DNA of 64,000 nucleotides, taken from NCBI RefSeq assembly GCF_900095745.1, contig NZ_FMIR01000017.1, positions 62,001-126,000 on the forward strand. The letters run 5' to 3'. Source of the stretch: Microbacterium oxydans. GTDB lineage: Bacteria; Actinomycetota; Actinomycetes; Actinomycetales; Microbacteriaceae. Of the stretch, positions 43,301 to 50,723 are shown in pieces; positions within the stretch are counted from its first letter, which is position 1, and every line of letters starts with the position of its first letter. Below the pieces are notes generated by a model. The model had not been told where the DNA came from. It saw only the letters and a program-made list of their open reading frames with translations, and ran no database searches. The position numbers and the translations under genes are program-made.

Positions 43301-44356
43301 TCAGGCGTTGAGCACCACCTTGAGCGCCTTGGTCTCCGCCGCACGACTGAACGTGTCGTATGCGCTCTCGATGTCGTCGAGCGCGAACAGATGGCTGACG
43401 AAGCCGCTCGGATCGATACGCTGCTCCGCGACGAGTGCGGTCAGCATCCGCGCGGTGTTCGCGTTGACGAGACCCGTCGTGATCGTGAGGTTCTGAATCC
43501 ACAGCCGGTCGAGTGGGAACTCCACCGGTGCACCGTGAACGCCCACGTTCGCCACATGACCGCCCGGCCGGACCATCTCCACCACCATCTCCCACGTCCG
43601 CGGAATTCCCACCGCCTCGATCGCGACGTCGACGCCGAGTCCGTCGGTGAGCGCCATCACCTGTTCGCGCCAGTCGCTGTCCGAGGAGACCACGGCGTGC
43701 GTGGCACCGAACTGCAGCGCGAGTTCTGCGCGATTGGCGTCGAGATCGATCGCGATGACTTTGCTCGGCCCGTAGAGCTGAGCCGTCATGACAGCGGCGA
43801 GGCCGACCGGCCCGGCGCCGACGACGGCGACGACGTCGCCCGCTTCCACCCCTCCGTATTGCACGCCGATCTCATGCCCGGTGGGCAGGATGTCGCTGAG
43901 GAGCACCGCCGTCTCGGGTGCGAGCCCTTCGGGCAACCTGTGCAGGGAGGTCTCCGCGAACGGGACCCTCACCAACTCGGCCTGGGTCCCGTCGATCAAG
44001 TGCCCGAGGATCCACCCGATACCCGATGTGCCCTCGGCCGCGAGGCAATGCGATTGCAGACCATCGACACAGAAGTCGCACTTGCCGCACGCACTGATGC
44101 ACGAGATGATCACCCGGTCCCCGACCGCGAGTCCGGTCACGGCCTCGCCGACCTCGGTGATGACGCCGACTCCCTCATGCCCCAGGATCCGTCCGTCCGC
44201 GACGGCGGGGACGTCTCCTTTCAGGATGTGGAGATCCGTGCCGCAGATCGTCGTGCTCTCGATCCGGACGATCGCGTCGGTCGCGACCAGGATCGTCGGA
44301 TCCGGCACCTCCTCCCACGCCTTCCGACCGGGACCGTGGAAAACAAGTGCCTTCAT
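43301..44356 (-). CDS. Zinc-dependent alcohol dehydrogenase
   Basis: A 351-residue medium-chain dehydrogenase. Catalytic zinc ligands are in CGTDLHI near residue 38 and GHEGVGVI near 60; the structural zinc lobe has CGKCDFCVDGLQSHC with four Cys. The Rossmann motif VVGAGPVGLAAV is near 176, and IDLDANR indicates NAD preference. The ATG at 44356 has AAGGAG eight bases upstream. A 12-bp AT palindrome 39 bases upstream of the start is an operator candidate, so the gene may be inducible, for example by an alcohol or aldehyde. Confidence 0.93.
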   Translation of the reverse strand: MKALVFHGPGRKAWEEVPDPTILVATDAIVRIESTTICGTDLHILKGDVPAVADGRILGHEGVGVITEVGEAVTGLAVGDRVIISCISACGKCDFCVDGLQSHCLAAEGTSGIGWILGHLIDGTQAELVRVPFAETSLHRLPEGLAPETAVLLSDILPTGHEIGVQYGGVEAGDVVAVVGAGPVGLAAVMTAQLYGPSKVIAIDLDANRAELALQFGATHAVVSSDSDWREQVMALTDGLGVDVAIEAVGIPRTWEMVVEMVRPGGHVANVGVHGAPVEFPLDRLWIQNLTITTGLVNANTARMLTALVAEQRIDPSGFVSHLFALDDIESAYDTFSRAAETKALKVVLNA

Positions 44357-44394
44357 GAGCTTCTCCTTCATCGAGGATTCCTGGATCCCCTCTA

Positions 44395-44406
44395 GTAAAA
44401 TTTTAC
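44395..44406. promoter_or_regulatory. Perfect AT-rich palindrome upstream of the alcohol dehydrogenase
   Basis: GTAAAATTTTAC is fully self-complementary and stands out against the GC-rich background. It lies 39 bases from the dehydrogenase start, where a repressor dimer could block the promoter. The regulator is not identifiable here. Confidence 0.5.
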
Positions 44407-44451
44407 CATCTGGAACGCCGTAGCGCCCGGGGTGATCGCCGTCGCGCCGCC

Positions 44452-44457
44452 TAGTGT
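44452..44457 (+). promoter_or_regulatory. -10 box, leaderless RNB-domain gene
   Basis: TAGTGT six bases before the ATG at 44464. Confidence 0.6.
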
Positions 44458-44463
44458 GGACCC

Positions 44464-45879
44464 ATGCCGCAGCGCCGATCGCATGTCTCTCCGTCCGCCG
44501 CTCAGACCGAGCTCGCCGCGGCCCTCGCCGGACTGCGGGAAGCCGCCGACGCGCCGGTCGGATTCCCACCCGCCGTGCTCGCGGAAGCGGAGTGGGCCAC
44601 GCCGCCCCTGCCGTCGCTGGATCTGCGGGACCTCTCGTTCGCGACTCTGGATCCGGCGGGCTCGAGGGATCTCGATCAGGCGTTCCAGCTGGAGCGCACC
44701 GCATCCGGTTACACCGTTCGATACGCGATCGCGGACGTTCCGGCGTTCGTCGTCCCCGGCGGAGCAGTGGACGCCGAAGCTCGTCGTCGTGGGCAGACAC
44801 TGTACGCGGCGGACGGCAGGATCCCCCTGCATCCGCCCGTGCTGAGCGAGGACCGCGCGTCGCTCCTCGCCGGGCTCGATCGCCCCGCATTGGTATGGAC
44901 GTTCTTGCTCGACCCCACGGGCGCGGTGACGGATTTCCGGCTCGAGCGGGCACTGATCCGCTCCCGCGCGCAACTCGACTACGTGGGAACGCAGCAGTCG
45001 CTCGAGCGGGGCGAAGACGGACCGGCGTCGCTGCTGCCCGAGATCGGCGCCCTCCGCATCGAGCAGGAGCGACTGCGGGGCGGGGCGAGCCTCAACCTGC
45101 CAGACGAAGAGGTCGTGCGCGCCCCGGATGGCACGTATGCCATCGAACGCCGCAGCCCCCTCCCCGTCGAGGAGTGGAACGCACAGCTCTCGCTCATGAC
45201 GGGGATGGCGGCGGCATCACTCATGCTCGACGCCGGCATCGGGATCCTTCGCACGATGCCGGAACCGGATGCCGAGGCCTTCGAAACCTTCCGCCACCAG
45301 ACCGAGGCCCTCGGGCGCCCGTGGACGACGGGCACGTACGGCGAGTACCTTCGCGAACTCGATCGCCGCGACCCGATCACCCTCCCGGTGCTCGAGGCGG
45401 CGGCATCGCTGTTCCGGGGTGCCGGCTATCGCGTGTTCGACGGAGCGCCTCCGAAGGATGCCGTGCAGGCGGCGATTGCGGCCCCGTATGCACACGCGAC
45501 CGCTCCTCTGCGCCGACTCGTCGACCGTTGGACGCTCACGATCTGCCTCGCCGTTTCGAACGGCGAACCGGTGCCGGAGTGGGTGCGAGGATCGCTCGAC
45601 GAGCTCCCCACCCTCATGCAGGAATCCGGCCAGCGGGCGTCTCGGTTGAACGCGGCCACGATCAACACCGTCGAGGCTGCACTGCTCACCCCGCTCGTCG
45701 GGACGACGATCGATGCGACCGTGATCGAGCTTCGGGGTGAGCGGGCGTCGATCCAGATCGCTGAGCCGGCTGTCACGGCGACAGCGCCGGTTCCCCCCGG
45801 TGCGAAGCCGGGCGAGGTCGTGCGGCTTCGCACCGTTCGTGCGGACATCGCCGCCGGAGAGGTGGAGTTCGCTCTCTGA
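44464..45879 (+). CDS. RNB-domain ribonuclease (RNase II/R-like, short form)
   Basis: A 471-residue protein with the RNase II catalytic domain. The metal-binding Asp cluster is in TLDPAGSRDLDQAFQLE near residue 65, followed by YAIADVPAFV, an RRRGQTLYAADGRIPLHPPVLSEDRASLLAG segment and YAHATAPLRRLVDRW near 345. Cold-shock domains at the N-terminus are missing and the C-terminal S1 domain is reduced to a short beta-rich tail, a layout seen in Actinobacteria. Predicted 3'-to-5' exoribonuclease. Divergent from the dehydrogenase. Confidence 0.92.
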   Translation: MPQRRSHVSPSAAQTELAAALAGLREAADAPVGFPPAVLAEAEWATPPLPSLDLRDLSFATLDPAGSRDLDQAFQLERTASGYTVRYAIADVPAFVVPGGAVDAEARRRGQTLYAADGRIPLHPPVLSEDRASLLAGLDRPALVWTFLLDPTGAVTDFRLERALIRSRAQLDYVGTQQSLERGEDGPASLLPEIGALRIEQERLRGGASLNLPDEEVVRAPDGTYAIERRSPLPVEEWNAQLSLMTGMAAASLMLDAGIGILRTMPEPDAEAFETFRHQTEALGRPWTTGTYGEYLRELDRRDPITLPVLEAAASLFRGAGYRVFDGAPPKDAVQAAIAAPYAHATAPLRRLVDRWTLTICLAVSNGEPVPEWVRGSLDELPTLMQESGQRASRLNAATINTVEAALLTPLVGTTIDATVIELRGERASIQIAEPAVTATAPVPPGAKPGEVVRLRTVRADIAAGEVEFAL

Positions 45880-45940
45880 ACCCGTCACCGCCACAGCCGC
45901 GCGCCCGCGTTCGGGTGCCGACCGAGTTCGTGCGCTGATG

Positions 45941-46810
45941 TCAGACGGCGGCCGTCGCCGTCGTCGTCATCACGAGCAGCTGGGGGTCGGTCAGATCGAG
46001 CGACACCGAGATCGAGGAGAACTCGGACAGCGCCCGCACATGGGTGCCGCCGCACAGGATCACGGCCTCACCTTCCGGGAGCGCGCAGTGCCATCGACGC
46101 CGATCGACGATCGTCGGCCCCTCCGTCTCGACCCGACTGGTGGCCCCTGCGGCGATCCACGCGGCGAGCTGCGCGTTGATCCGCTGCTCGCGATCGGCGA
46201 GGGTCGCGGCAAAGGTCTCGGTGTCGAAGCCCCCACGGCGAAGGCTCTTGCCGAGACGGTACTCATCCACCGCCCCGTCCTCGTGGATACGACTGGACTG
46301 ATTGGCGCGCCCCTCGAAGTCGGGATTCCCGAGCGCGTCCTCACCCGGATCCTTTCGCCACAGGTCGGCGACAGCGAGATCCAGGGCAAGAGAGGCGAGG
46401 TGGCAGGCTGTGTGACCGCGGCTGAGGCCTGCGCGTCGCGCGGCGTCGACGGTCAGCCGCACGCGCGAGCCGTCGGTCAGCCACGCGGGAGCCGCGCCGT
46501 CGATCCGGTGCGCCACGAGCCAGGTCCACCCCTCAGCACCGCGCTTGACGGGGATGTCGCCTCCGACGGCGAACTCGCCCTCGTCGGAGACCGCAGCCAT
46601 CAGCGCCTCGGTGACCGGTATCGTCACGTCGTCTGAGGAGAGGGTGCCGGTATCACCCGGCTGGTCGGGCCAGGTGTGGTCGACCGGATGGAACGGCGTC
46701 GCGTCGACGACGACGACGACCGTCCCGTCAGTGCCGCTCTCGACCCGGGTGACCGTACCGTCCCCGGCGATGGCGCCGCCGGCGAAGGACACGATGGTAG
46801 GCGTCGACAT
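45941..46810 (-). CDS. AlaX-type alanyl-tRNA editing protein / metal-dependent hydrolase
   Basis: A 289-residue free-standing homologue of the AlaRS editing half, which removes misactivated Ser or Gly from tRNA-Ala. Zinc ligands are in RGHTACHLASLALD (HxxxH near residue 132) and CGGTHVR (CxxxH near 254). Unlike classic AlaX it has a reduced N-terminal barrel (FHPVDHTWPDQPGDTG). GGAGGAAAGCC precedes the ATG. It follows ispG by 15 bases and is probably co-transcribed with it. Confidence 0.85.
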   Translation of the reverse strand: MSTPTIVSFAGGAIAGDGTVTRVESGTDGTVVVVVDATPFHPVDHTWPDQPGDTGTLSSDDVTIPVTEALMAAVSDEGEFAVGGDIPVKRGAEGWTWLVAHRIDGAAPAWLTDGSRVRLTVDAARRAGLSRGHTACHLASLALDLAVADLWRKDPGEDALGNPDFEGRANQSSRIHEDGAVDEYRLGKSLRRGGFDTETFAATLADREQRINAQLAAWIAAGATSRVETEGPTIVDRRRWHCALPEGEAVILCGGTHVRALSEFSSISVSLDLTDPQLLVMTTTATAAV

Positions 46811-46825
46811 GGCTTTCCTCCGCGG

Positions 46826-47977
46826 TCAGACCGCGACGACCTGAGCGGTGCCGAGGGGTGCTTCCGGGCCCATCTCGGCGGCGATCCGGTTCGCCTCTTC
46901 GATCAGGGTCGCGACGATCTCCGCTTCCGGCACGGTCTTGATGACCTCGCCCTTGACGAAGATCTGCCCCTTGCCGTTGCCGGACGCCACGCCGAGGTCG
47001 GCCTCGCGAGCTTCTCCGGGACCGTTGACGACGCATCCCATGACGGCGACGCGCAGCGGCACGGTCATGTCCTTGAGCCCCTCGGTGACGTCTTCCGCGA
47101 GCGTGTACACGTCGACCTGGGCGCGACCGCATGACGGGCACGACACGATCTCGAGCTTGCGCTCTCGCAGGTTGAGCGACTGCAGGATCTGGTGCCCGAC
47201 CTTGACCTCTTCGGCCGGCGGAGCAGAGAGGGACACGCGGATGGTGTCACCGATGCCCTCGCCGAGCAGGATGCCGAACGCCGTCGCGCTCTTGATCGTG
47301 CCCTGGAAGGCGGGGCCCGCCTCGGTCACGCCGAGATGCAGAGGCCAGTCGCCCCGCTCGGCGAGCTGACGGTAGGCCTTCACCATCACGATCGGGTCGT
47401 TGTGCTTGACCGAGATCTTGAAGTCGTGGAAGTCGTGCTCCTCGAACAGCGACGCCTCCCAGACGGCGCTCTCCACGAGCGCCTCGGCGGTCGCCTTGCC
47501 GTGCTTGGCGAGGATCCGACGATCCAGCGATCCGGCGTTCACACCGATGCGCAGCGAGACGCCGGCCGCCTTCGCAGCTTCGGCGATCTTGCCGACGTTG
47601 CCATCGAACTCGCGGATGTTCCCCGGGTTGACACGAACGGCGCCGCACCCGGCGTCGATCGCGGTGTAGATGTAGCGCGGCTGGAAGTGGATGTCGGCGA
47701 TCACCGGGATCTGGCTCTTCATCGCGATGATCTTCAGGGCGTCCGCGTCGTCCTGGTGCGGCACGGCGACACGCACGATCTCGCAGCCGGACGCCGTGAG
47801 CTCGGCGATCTGCTGCAGCGTCCCGTTGATGTCGGTCGTCTTCGTGGTCGTCATCGACTGCACGCTGACGGGAGCGTTGCCGCCCACGAGCACCTTGCCC
47901 ACTTTGATCTGCCGAGATTTCCGGCGCGGGGCGAGGACTTCGGGGATCTTCGGCATTCCGAGGTTCACTGCTGGCAC
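46826..47977 (-). CDS. ispG: 4-hydroxy-3-methylbut-2-enyl diphosphate synthase
   Basis: A 383-residue 4Fe-4S enzyme of the MEP isoprenoid pathway, converting methylerythritol cyclodiphosphate to HMBPP. It has [28 protein letters not shown], the cluster Cys residues in [13 protein letters not shown] and [10 protein letters not shown]. The GTG at 47977 is leaderless from TAGGCT; a later in-frame GTG and ATG are not preferred. dxr at 59 kb belongs to the same pathway and is separated from it here by an unusual insertion of about 11 kb. Confidence 0.96.
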   Translation of the reverse strand: MPAVNLGMPKIPEVLAPRRKSRQIKVGKVLVGGNAPVSVQSMTTTKTTDINGTLQQIAELTASGCEIVRVAVPHQDDADALKIIAMKSQIPVIADIHFQPRYIYTAIDAGCGAVRVNPGNIREFDGNVGKIAEAAKAAGVSLRIGVNAGSLDRRILAKHGKATAEALVESAVWEASLFEEHDFHDFKISVKHNDPIVMVKAYRQLAERGDWPLHLGVTEAGPAFQGTIKSATAFGILLGEGIGDTIRVSLSAPPAEEVKVGHQILQSLNLRERKLEIVSCPSCGRAQVDVYTLAEDVTEGLKDMTVPLRVAVMGCVVNGPGEAREADLGVASGNGKGQIFVKGEVIKTVPEAEIVATLIEEANRIAAEMGPEAPLGTAQVVAV

Positions 47978-47983
47978 CCCCCA

Positions 47984-47989
47984 AGCCTA
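47984..47989 (-). promoter_or_regulatory. -10 box, leaderless ispG
   Basis: TAGGCT (lower strand) six bases before the GTG at 47977. Confidence 0.6.
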
Positions 47990-48025
47990 CGCCGCCAGGA
48001 TGCAAGAGGGCTGGACGGACGCACC

Positions 48026-48031
48026 TACGCT
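48026..48031 (+). promoter_or_regulatory. -10 box, pcp
   Basis: TACGCT six bases before the ATG at 48038, with the same GGAGGG spacer as mutY. Confidence 0.55.
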
Positions 48032-48037
48032 GGAGGG

Positions 48038-48664
48038 ATGGCGGTCGTTCTTCTCACGGGCTTCGAGCCCTTCGACGGCGCGGCGCGCAACCCCTCGGCC
48101 GATGCCGTGAACACCGTCGCCGCCGACTACGACGGTCCGCACGAGCTCATCGTCGCGACACTGCCGGTCGCATTCGAATCCTCCGCGCGACGCCTCCGCG
48201 CGCTGATCGACCGGCACTCCCCCGACGCCGTCATCGCTACCGGGCTCGCCGGCGGACGTCCACAGATCGCGGTGGAGCGCATCGGCGTGAACCTGATGGA
48301 CGCGCGCATCCCCGACAACGACGGCGCCCAGCCCCTCGATGCGCCCTGCGAACCCGATGGTCCCGCCGCCCGCTTCGCGACGCTTCCGGTCAAGCACCTG
48401 GTCCGGGTCCTGACCACACACGGGCTGCCGGCACAGCTCTCGCTGTCGGCGGGTTCCTACGTGTGCAATCACGTGCTCTATACCGCGCTGGGGGCCGTCC
48501 CGGACGGCACGGTGACAGGATTCGTCCATCTTCCGTGGTCGACAGGCACCGCCCCGGCGGGTGCCCCGCATCTTGCCGATGAGGAGTTGGCACGTGCGGT
48601 GCGCCTGGTCGTGGACCATGCCCTCGACGCTGAGGTCGGGGAGCCCGGCGGAAGCATCTGGTGA
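48038..48664 (+). CDS. pcp: Pyroglutamyl-peptidase I
   Basis: A 208-residue C15 cysteine peptidase removing N-terminal pyroglutamate. Catalytic residues lie in GLAGGRPQIAVERIGVNLMDARIPDN (Glu), SLSAGSYVCNHVLYTAL (Cys near residue 143) and FVHLPW (His near 167). Initiator region MAVVLLTGFEPFDG is typical. It is followed by the trp attenuator region. Confidence 0.95.
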   Translation: MAVVLLTGFEPFDGAARNPSADAVNTVAADYDGPHELIVATLPVAFESSARRLRALIDRHSPDAVIATGLAGGRPQIAVERIGVNLMDARIPDNDGAQPLDAPCEPDGPAARFATLPVKHLVRVLTTHGLPAQLSLSAGSYVCNHVLYTALGAVPDGTVTGFVHLPWSTGTAPAGAPHLADEELARAVRLVVDHALDAEVGEPGGSIW

Positions 48665-48698
48665 CGTCATCGCGCCGAAGCCGGCACCGGCGATGTGG

Positions 48699-48704
48699 TA
48701 GTTT
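48699..48704 (+). promoter_or_regulatory. -10 box, trp leader transcript
   Basis: TAGTTT seven bases before the leader peptide ATG, so the attenuator RNA starts at or just before its start codon. Confidence 0.55.
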
Positions 48705-48711
48705 CGGCCCC

Positions 48712-48747
48712 ATGCTCGCGAACTTCACCTGGTGGCCCGCCTTCTAG
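48712..48747 (+). CDS. trpL: trp operon leader peptide
   Basis: An 11-residue peptide MLANFTWWPAF with tandem Trp codons (TGGTGG at 48730-48735), followed by TAG. Codon position is just before the first attenuator stem, as in Trp-responsive leaders. Ribosome stalling at these codons under Trp limitation would leave the AGGCGGT segment free for antitermination. Confidence 0.9.
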   Translation: MLANFTWWPAF

Positions 48748-48798
48748 GCGGTGTGTTCGCGTTCCCACGAATCCAGACCGCCTCCCGGGCGGTTTTTT
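48737..48798 (+). promoter_or_regulatory. Transcription attenuator of the trpEG-type gene
   Basis: Three mutually exclusive stems are visible. Pause stem 1:2 is CCGCC (48737-48741) with GGCGG (48747-48751). Antiterminator 2:3 is AGGCGGT (48746-48752) with ACCGCCT (48777-48783), seven perfect pairs. Terminator 3:4 is ACCGCC (48777-48782) with GGCGGT (48788-48793), followed by TTTTTT. This is the classical ribosome-mediated attenuation layout. Confidence 0.9.
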
Positions 48799-48835
48799 CG
48801 TTGCGCCGAGCCGGAGCCTTGCACAGGAGACATCG

Positions 48836-50719
48836 ATGACCCTCTCACGACTCGCCGAGCTCAACGCCGACCCGGCGGCATCCTTCGTCCTGATCGCCCG
48901 CGACGGCGCCGACACCGTCGAACTGCTCAGCGGCGATGTGGTGGATGTCGAGCTTCTCGCCGACATCCCGCTCACGATCGACGGCGCCCCCCGCGAGATC
49001 TTCGCGATGGTCCCCTATCGTCAGGTGCGCGAACGCGGATTCGTCGCCCAGGACGACGGCGCTCCGCTGCGATGCATCATCGTCGACGAGCATCTCCACC
49101 TGCCGACCTCGGAGCTGGTCGCGGCGCTCCCGTCGGATCCCGTCCCCCTGCACGACGACGGGTTCGACATCGCGGATGCGGAGTATGCGGCGATCGTCGA
49201 GAAGGTCATCGCGGAGGAGATCGGTCGCGGCGAGGGCGCGAACTTCGTCATCCGGCGCGACTTCACCGCGGACATCGACATGGACGACCGGACGGCGGCG
49301 CTGACCTGGTTCCGCGCCCTGCTCACGCACGAACGCGGCGCGTACTGGACGTTCGCCGTCTTCACCCCCGGCCACATCGCCGTCGGCGCGAGCCCCGAGG
49401 CGCATGTCGTCGCCCGCGAGGGCGTCGTCACGATGAATCCGATCTCCGGGACGTTCCGTCACCCCGCAGGCGGGGCCACCAAAGAGACCCTGATCGACTT
49501 CCTCGCCTCCACCAAGGAGACCGAGGAGCTGTTCATGGTCGTGGATGAAGAGCTGAAGATGATGAGTGCCGTGTGCTCCGACGGTGGACGGATCACCGGT
49601 CCGCACCTGAAGGAGATGTCGCGACTCACGCACACCGAGTACATGCTGCGCGGACGCAGCACCCTGGACCCGCGCGACATCCTGCGCGAGACGATGTTCG
49701 CACCGACCGTGACCGGGTCCCCGATGCAGAACGCCTGCGCCGTGATCCGACGTCACGAACGGAAGGCTCGCGGATACTACTCGGGCGTCGCCGCACTGTT
49801 CACCCCGAACGCGGACGGCGGACACGACCTCGATGCGCCGATCCTGATCCGCACCGTGTACCTGCAGGACGGCGCGCTCAGTGTGCCCGTCGGTGCCACC
49901 CTGGTTCGTCACTCCGATCCGCAGGGAGAGGTCTCCGAGACCCATGGAAAGGCCGCAGGGGTGCTGGGTGCGATCGGTGCCATCGACCGGGATCGCGTGG
50001 CCGAGGCGCGCAGCGATGCCGATGCACCGGCCGAGGAGCGTGCTCTCGCCGATGATCCCCAGGTCGCCGCGCTGCTCTCTTCACGCAATGCGCGCCTCGC
50101 CGAATTCTGGCTGAACCCGCAGGGCGAGGAGTTCACCGGCCCGTTCGTCGGACGCACCGCACTGGTCGTGGACGCGGAAGACCGGTTCACGACCATGCTC
50201 GCCCATCAGCTCCGTCACCTCGGTCTCACCGTGACCATCGCCGGATGGAGCGAGGTGCAGGATGCCGACCTCGATGCCGCCGACCTCGTCGTCGCGGGCC
50301 CGGGCCCCGGGGATCCCCGGGATCTGCAGAACCGCCGGATCGCCAGGATGCGCGACGTGGTCGCCCGTCGCCTCGATTCAGGAGCCCCGTTGCTGGCGGT
50401 GTGCCTCAGCCACCAGATCCTCGCCGACCGACTCGGTGTGGCGCTGACCCCGCTCGACGCCCCGCATCAGGGTCTGCAGAAGTCCGTCCCGGTGTTCGAG
50501 GAGAATGCCTCGATCGGCTTCTACAACACGTTCACCGCACGCGTCCTCCCCGAGACGACGACGGTCGGGCCGGCGGAGGTCTCGGCCGACGCCGCCTCCG
50601 GCGACGTGTTCGCTCTGCGCGGTGCCCACTTCGCATCCGTACAGGGACATCTCGAGTCGATCCTCTCGCGCGACGGCATCCGCACGCTCGAGCGCCTCGT
50701 GTCGCACGCTTTCGCCTGA
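48836..50719 (+). CDS. trpEG: Fused anthranilate synthase (TrpE-TrpG, PhzE-like)
   Basis: A 627-residue fusion of a chorismate-binding domain (residues 1 to about 410) and a type 1 glutamine amidotransferase (about 430-627). MNPISGTFRHPAGG, VDEELKMMSAVC and SPMQNACAVIRRHERKARGYYSG are active-site regions of the synthase; VCLSHQ holds the nucleophilic Cys (about 523) and GHLES the His/Glu pair. Similar fusions make anthranilate for tryptophan or, as PhzE, ADIC for phenazine. The Trp attenuator immediately upstream strongly favours a tryptophan-linked role. AGGAGA precedes the ATG at 48836; the frame is open further but through the terminator. No other trp gene is nearby. Confidence 0.93.
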   Translation: MTLSRLAELNADPAASFVLIARDGADTVELLSGDVVDVELLADIPLTIDGAPREIFAMVPYRQVRERGFVAQDDGAPLRCIIVDEHLHLPTSELVAALPSDPVPLHDDGFDIADAEYAAIVEKVIAEEIGRGEGANFVIRRDFTADIDMDDRTAALTWFRALLTHERGAYWTFAVFTPGHIAVGASPEAHVVAREGVVTMNPISGTFRHPAGGATKETLIDFLASTKETEELFMVVDEELKMMSAVCSDGGRITGPHLKEMSRLTHTEYMLRGRSTLDPRDILRETMFAPTVTGSPMQNACAVIRRHERKARGYYSGVAALFTPNADGGHDLDAPILIRTVYLQDGALSVPVGATLVRHSDPQGEVSETHGKAAGVLGAIGAIDRDRVAEARSDADAPAEERALADDPQVAALLSSRNARLAEFWLNPQGEEFTGPFVGRTALVVDAEDRFTTMLAHQLRHLGLTVTIAGWSEVQDADLDAADLVVAGPGPGDPRDLQNRRIARMRDVVARRLDSGAPLLAVCLSHQILADRLGVALTPLDAPHQGLQKSVPVFEENASIGFYNTFTARVLPETTTVGPAEVSADAASGDVFALRGAHFASVQGHLESILSRDGIRTLERLVSHAFA

Positions 50720-50723
50720 GCGG

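Noticed and set aside
40364..44395. A 1343-residue open frame on the upper strand
   Set aside because: It runs antisense to proS, the PEP-mutase-like gene and the alcohol dehydrogenase, has Arg/Asp/Val/His-biased composition typical of high-GC shadows and no domain.
48695..48835. Longer trpEG start running through the attenuator
   Set aside because: The frame crosses the leader peptide and terminator; AGGAGA before 48836 and conserved N-terminus fix the start.
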